This document shows, one piece after another, positions 6,503 through 7,034 of a DNA stretch of 7,034 nucleotides. The DNA comes from Chryseobacterium sp. UBA6632 (GTDB lineage: Bacteria > Bacteroidota > Bacteroidia > Flavobacteriales > Weeksellaceae). A model generated the notes under the pieces. That model did no database searches and was not told where the DNA came from. It saw only the letters and a list, made by a program, of their open reading frames with translations. Made by a program: the position numbers and the translations under genes. Each line of letters opens with the position of its first letter. Within the stretch, counting starts at the first letter, position 1. Where the stretch lies: assembly GCA_002455915.1 (NCBI GenBank), contig DKLU01000341.1, positions 620 through 7,653 of the forward strand, given 5' to 3'.

Positions 6503-6537
6503 GAAAATCCCTCGGAAGTATATTTCGAGGGATTTTC
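6503..6537. terminator. Bidirectional intrinsic terminator
   Basis: GAAAATCCCTCG (6503-6514) and CGAGGGATTTTC (6526-6537) are perfect 12-bp inverted repeats around an 11-nt spacer whose ends can pair further (G-U, A-U, A-U), leaving a loop of about five. The stem has a G-C-rich core and an A4/T4 flank on each side, so it can end transcription both ways. It lies 33 nt after the lipoprotein stop and between convergent genes. Confidence 0.88.
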
Positions 6538-6577
6538 ATCTATAAAAACAAGGATTAAAAAAAATATATGTTGAATA

Positions 6578-6646
6578 GGTTTGAAGATGAAAGCAGGAAG
6601 TTTGTAGTTTAATAACTTCCCTCCCCAATTCTTCCATCTTCCAACC
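6578..6646. repeat. Palindromic REP-like intergenic element made of GGAAG-type heptamers
   Basis: The outer arms GGTTTGAAGATG (6578-6589) and CATCTTCCAACC (6635-6646) pair at 11 of 12 positions. The inner arms GGAAGTT (6596-6602) and AACTTCC (6614-6620) pair perfectly around an 11-nt loop. The left arm divides into heptamers (TGAAGAT, GAAAGCA, GGAAGTT, TGTAGTT), and the right arm shows similar 7-nt phasing on the other strand. I recall similar GGAAG palindromes scattered between genes in Chryseobacterium genomes. It ends four bases before the amidohydrolase stop codon at 6651, so it lies in the 3' end region of that transcript. Confidence 0.6.
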
Positions 6647-6650
6647 TTTT

Positions 6651-7034
6651 TTAACTTTTCCAGAAAAGATTTCCTTCATTCATCAACGCTTCAACATTTG
6701 ATATTCTGGATACCGCTTCCGCAGAACAGCTTGCATCCACCAAAACAATATTCGCGGCATCTCCCGATTTTGGCCATTGCTGTTCGCCTTTATCATTTAA
6801 CGGAAGAATATCTTGAGTGGCAAACTGTAATGTTCTCGAAAGATCAAACTCTGTGACATAACCATACAGTTCAGCAATTAAATTAGCTTTTTGCAACATA
6901 TTTCCGGAGCCAAACGTACTCCAGTAATCCTGAACATTATCATTTCCGATCAACACATTTACGCCGTGCTTTTTCATGGTAGGAATTGGCATCACTTTTC
7001 CTCGGAACGGAACAGATGAAGCAATTCCCACTTT
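6651..7034 (-). CDS. Cytosine-deaminase-like amidohydrolase, C-terminal part
   Basis: The reverse frame is open from the right window edge to a TAA at 6653-6651, so the 5' part of the gene is outside the window. The GTG at 7031-7029 is an internal Val in the run KVGIASS and should not be taken as a start. The visible ~128 residues match the end of the CodA branch of the amidohydrolase superfamily. GNDNVQDYWSTFGSGNMLQ corresponds to the CodA stretch GHDDVFDPWYPLGTANMLQ, with the Asp of GND at the position of the metal-binding/catalytic Asp of cytosine deaminase. The tail GDAANIVLVDA followed by EAVSRISNVEALMNEGNLFW matches the closing small beta-domain of the family. The likely reaction is hydrolytic deamination or ring opening of a cyclic amide; the exact substrate is open, since the substrate-binding N-terminal half is not seen. 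It converges on the receptor operon and is probably unrelated to it. Confidence 0.85.
   Translation of the reverse strand, partial: KVGIASSVPFRGKVMPIPTMKKHGVNVLIGNDNVQDYWSTFGSGNMLQKANLIAELYGYVTEFDLSRTLQFATQDILPLNDKGEQQWPKSGDAANIVLVDASCSAEAVSRISNVEALMNEGNLFWKS

Noticed and set aside
6651..7031. Amidohydrolase as a complete 126-aa gene starting at GTG 7031
   Set aside because: The frame is open through the window edge, and the sequence matches only the C-terminal third of the family, so the GTG is an internal Val codon.
1..7034. CRISPR array, tRNA, rRNA, riboswitch, integrase or attachment site
   Set aside because: No regularly spaced repeats, cloverleaf, conserved RNA core or recombinase gene was seen on either strand.

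Overview
The window looks like chromosomal DNA from a flavobacterium (Bacteroidota), most likely Chryseobacterium or a close relative. The support is AT-rich intergenic DNA, TAnnTTTG-type -7 promoter elements, start codons without clear Shine-Dalgarno sequences, a TonB-dependent receptor with an N-terminal carboxypeptidase-regulatory-like domain, a lipoprotein with an acidic stretch after the lipid cysteine, and an intergenic palindrome built on GGAAG-like heptamers. The genus is an inference from familiarity, not from a search.

Layout. At 1-122 (minus) is the N-terminus of a pRiA4b ORF-3/IS1096-passenger-like protein, with its own promoter at 176-204. At 257-2014 (minus) is a two-gene operon: an OmpR/PhoB-class response regulator, then a PhoR-class histidine kinase with almost no periplasmic domain. 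A 192-bp divergent intergenic region (2015-2206) separates it from a plus-strand pair: a 930-aa TonB-dependent receptor (2207-4999) and a 474-aa predicted surface lipoprotein with a parallel beta-helix fold (5045-6469). A strong bidirectional terminator (6503-6537) and a palindromic dispersed-type repeat (6578-6646) follow. The C-terminal part of a cytosine-deaminase-like amidohydrolase runs in from the right edge (6651-7034, minus).

How it may work together. The divergent region holds eight TTAA tetramers, and six of them form two trains of three with an exact 11-bp period. One train sits upstream of the receptor gene and one upstream of the regulator gene. An 11-bp repeat is the known geometry of PhoB/PhoP-family boxes, and Bacillus PhoP boxes are TTAACA-like. 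The simplest model is that the regulator binds both trains, controls itself and its kinase, and switches on the receptor-lipoprotein pair. That would make 2207-6469 a candidate nutrient-uptake module, perhaps for phosphate or an organophosphorus compound, in which a beta-helix lipoprotein takes the place of SusD. The substrate is not shown by the sequence.
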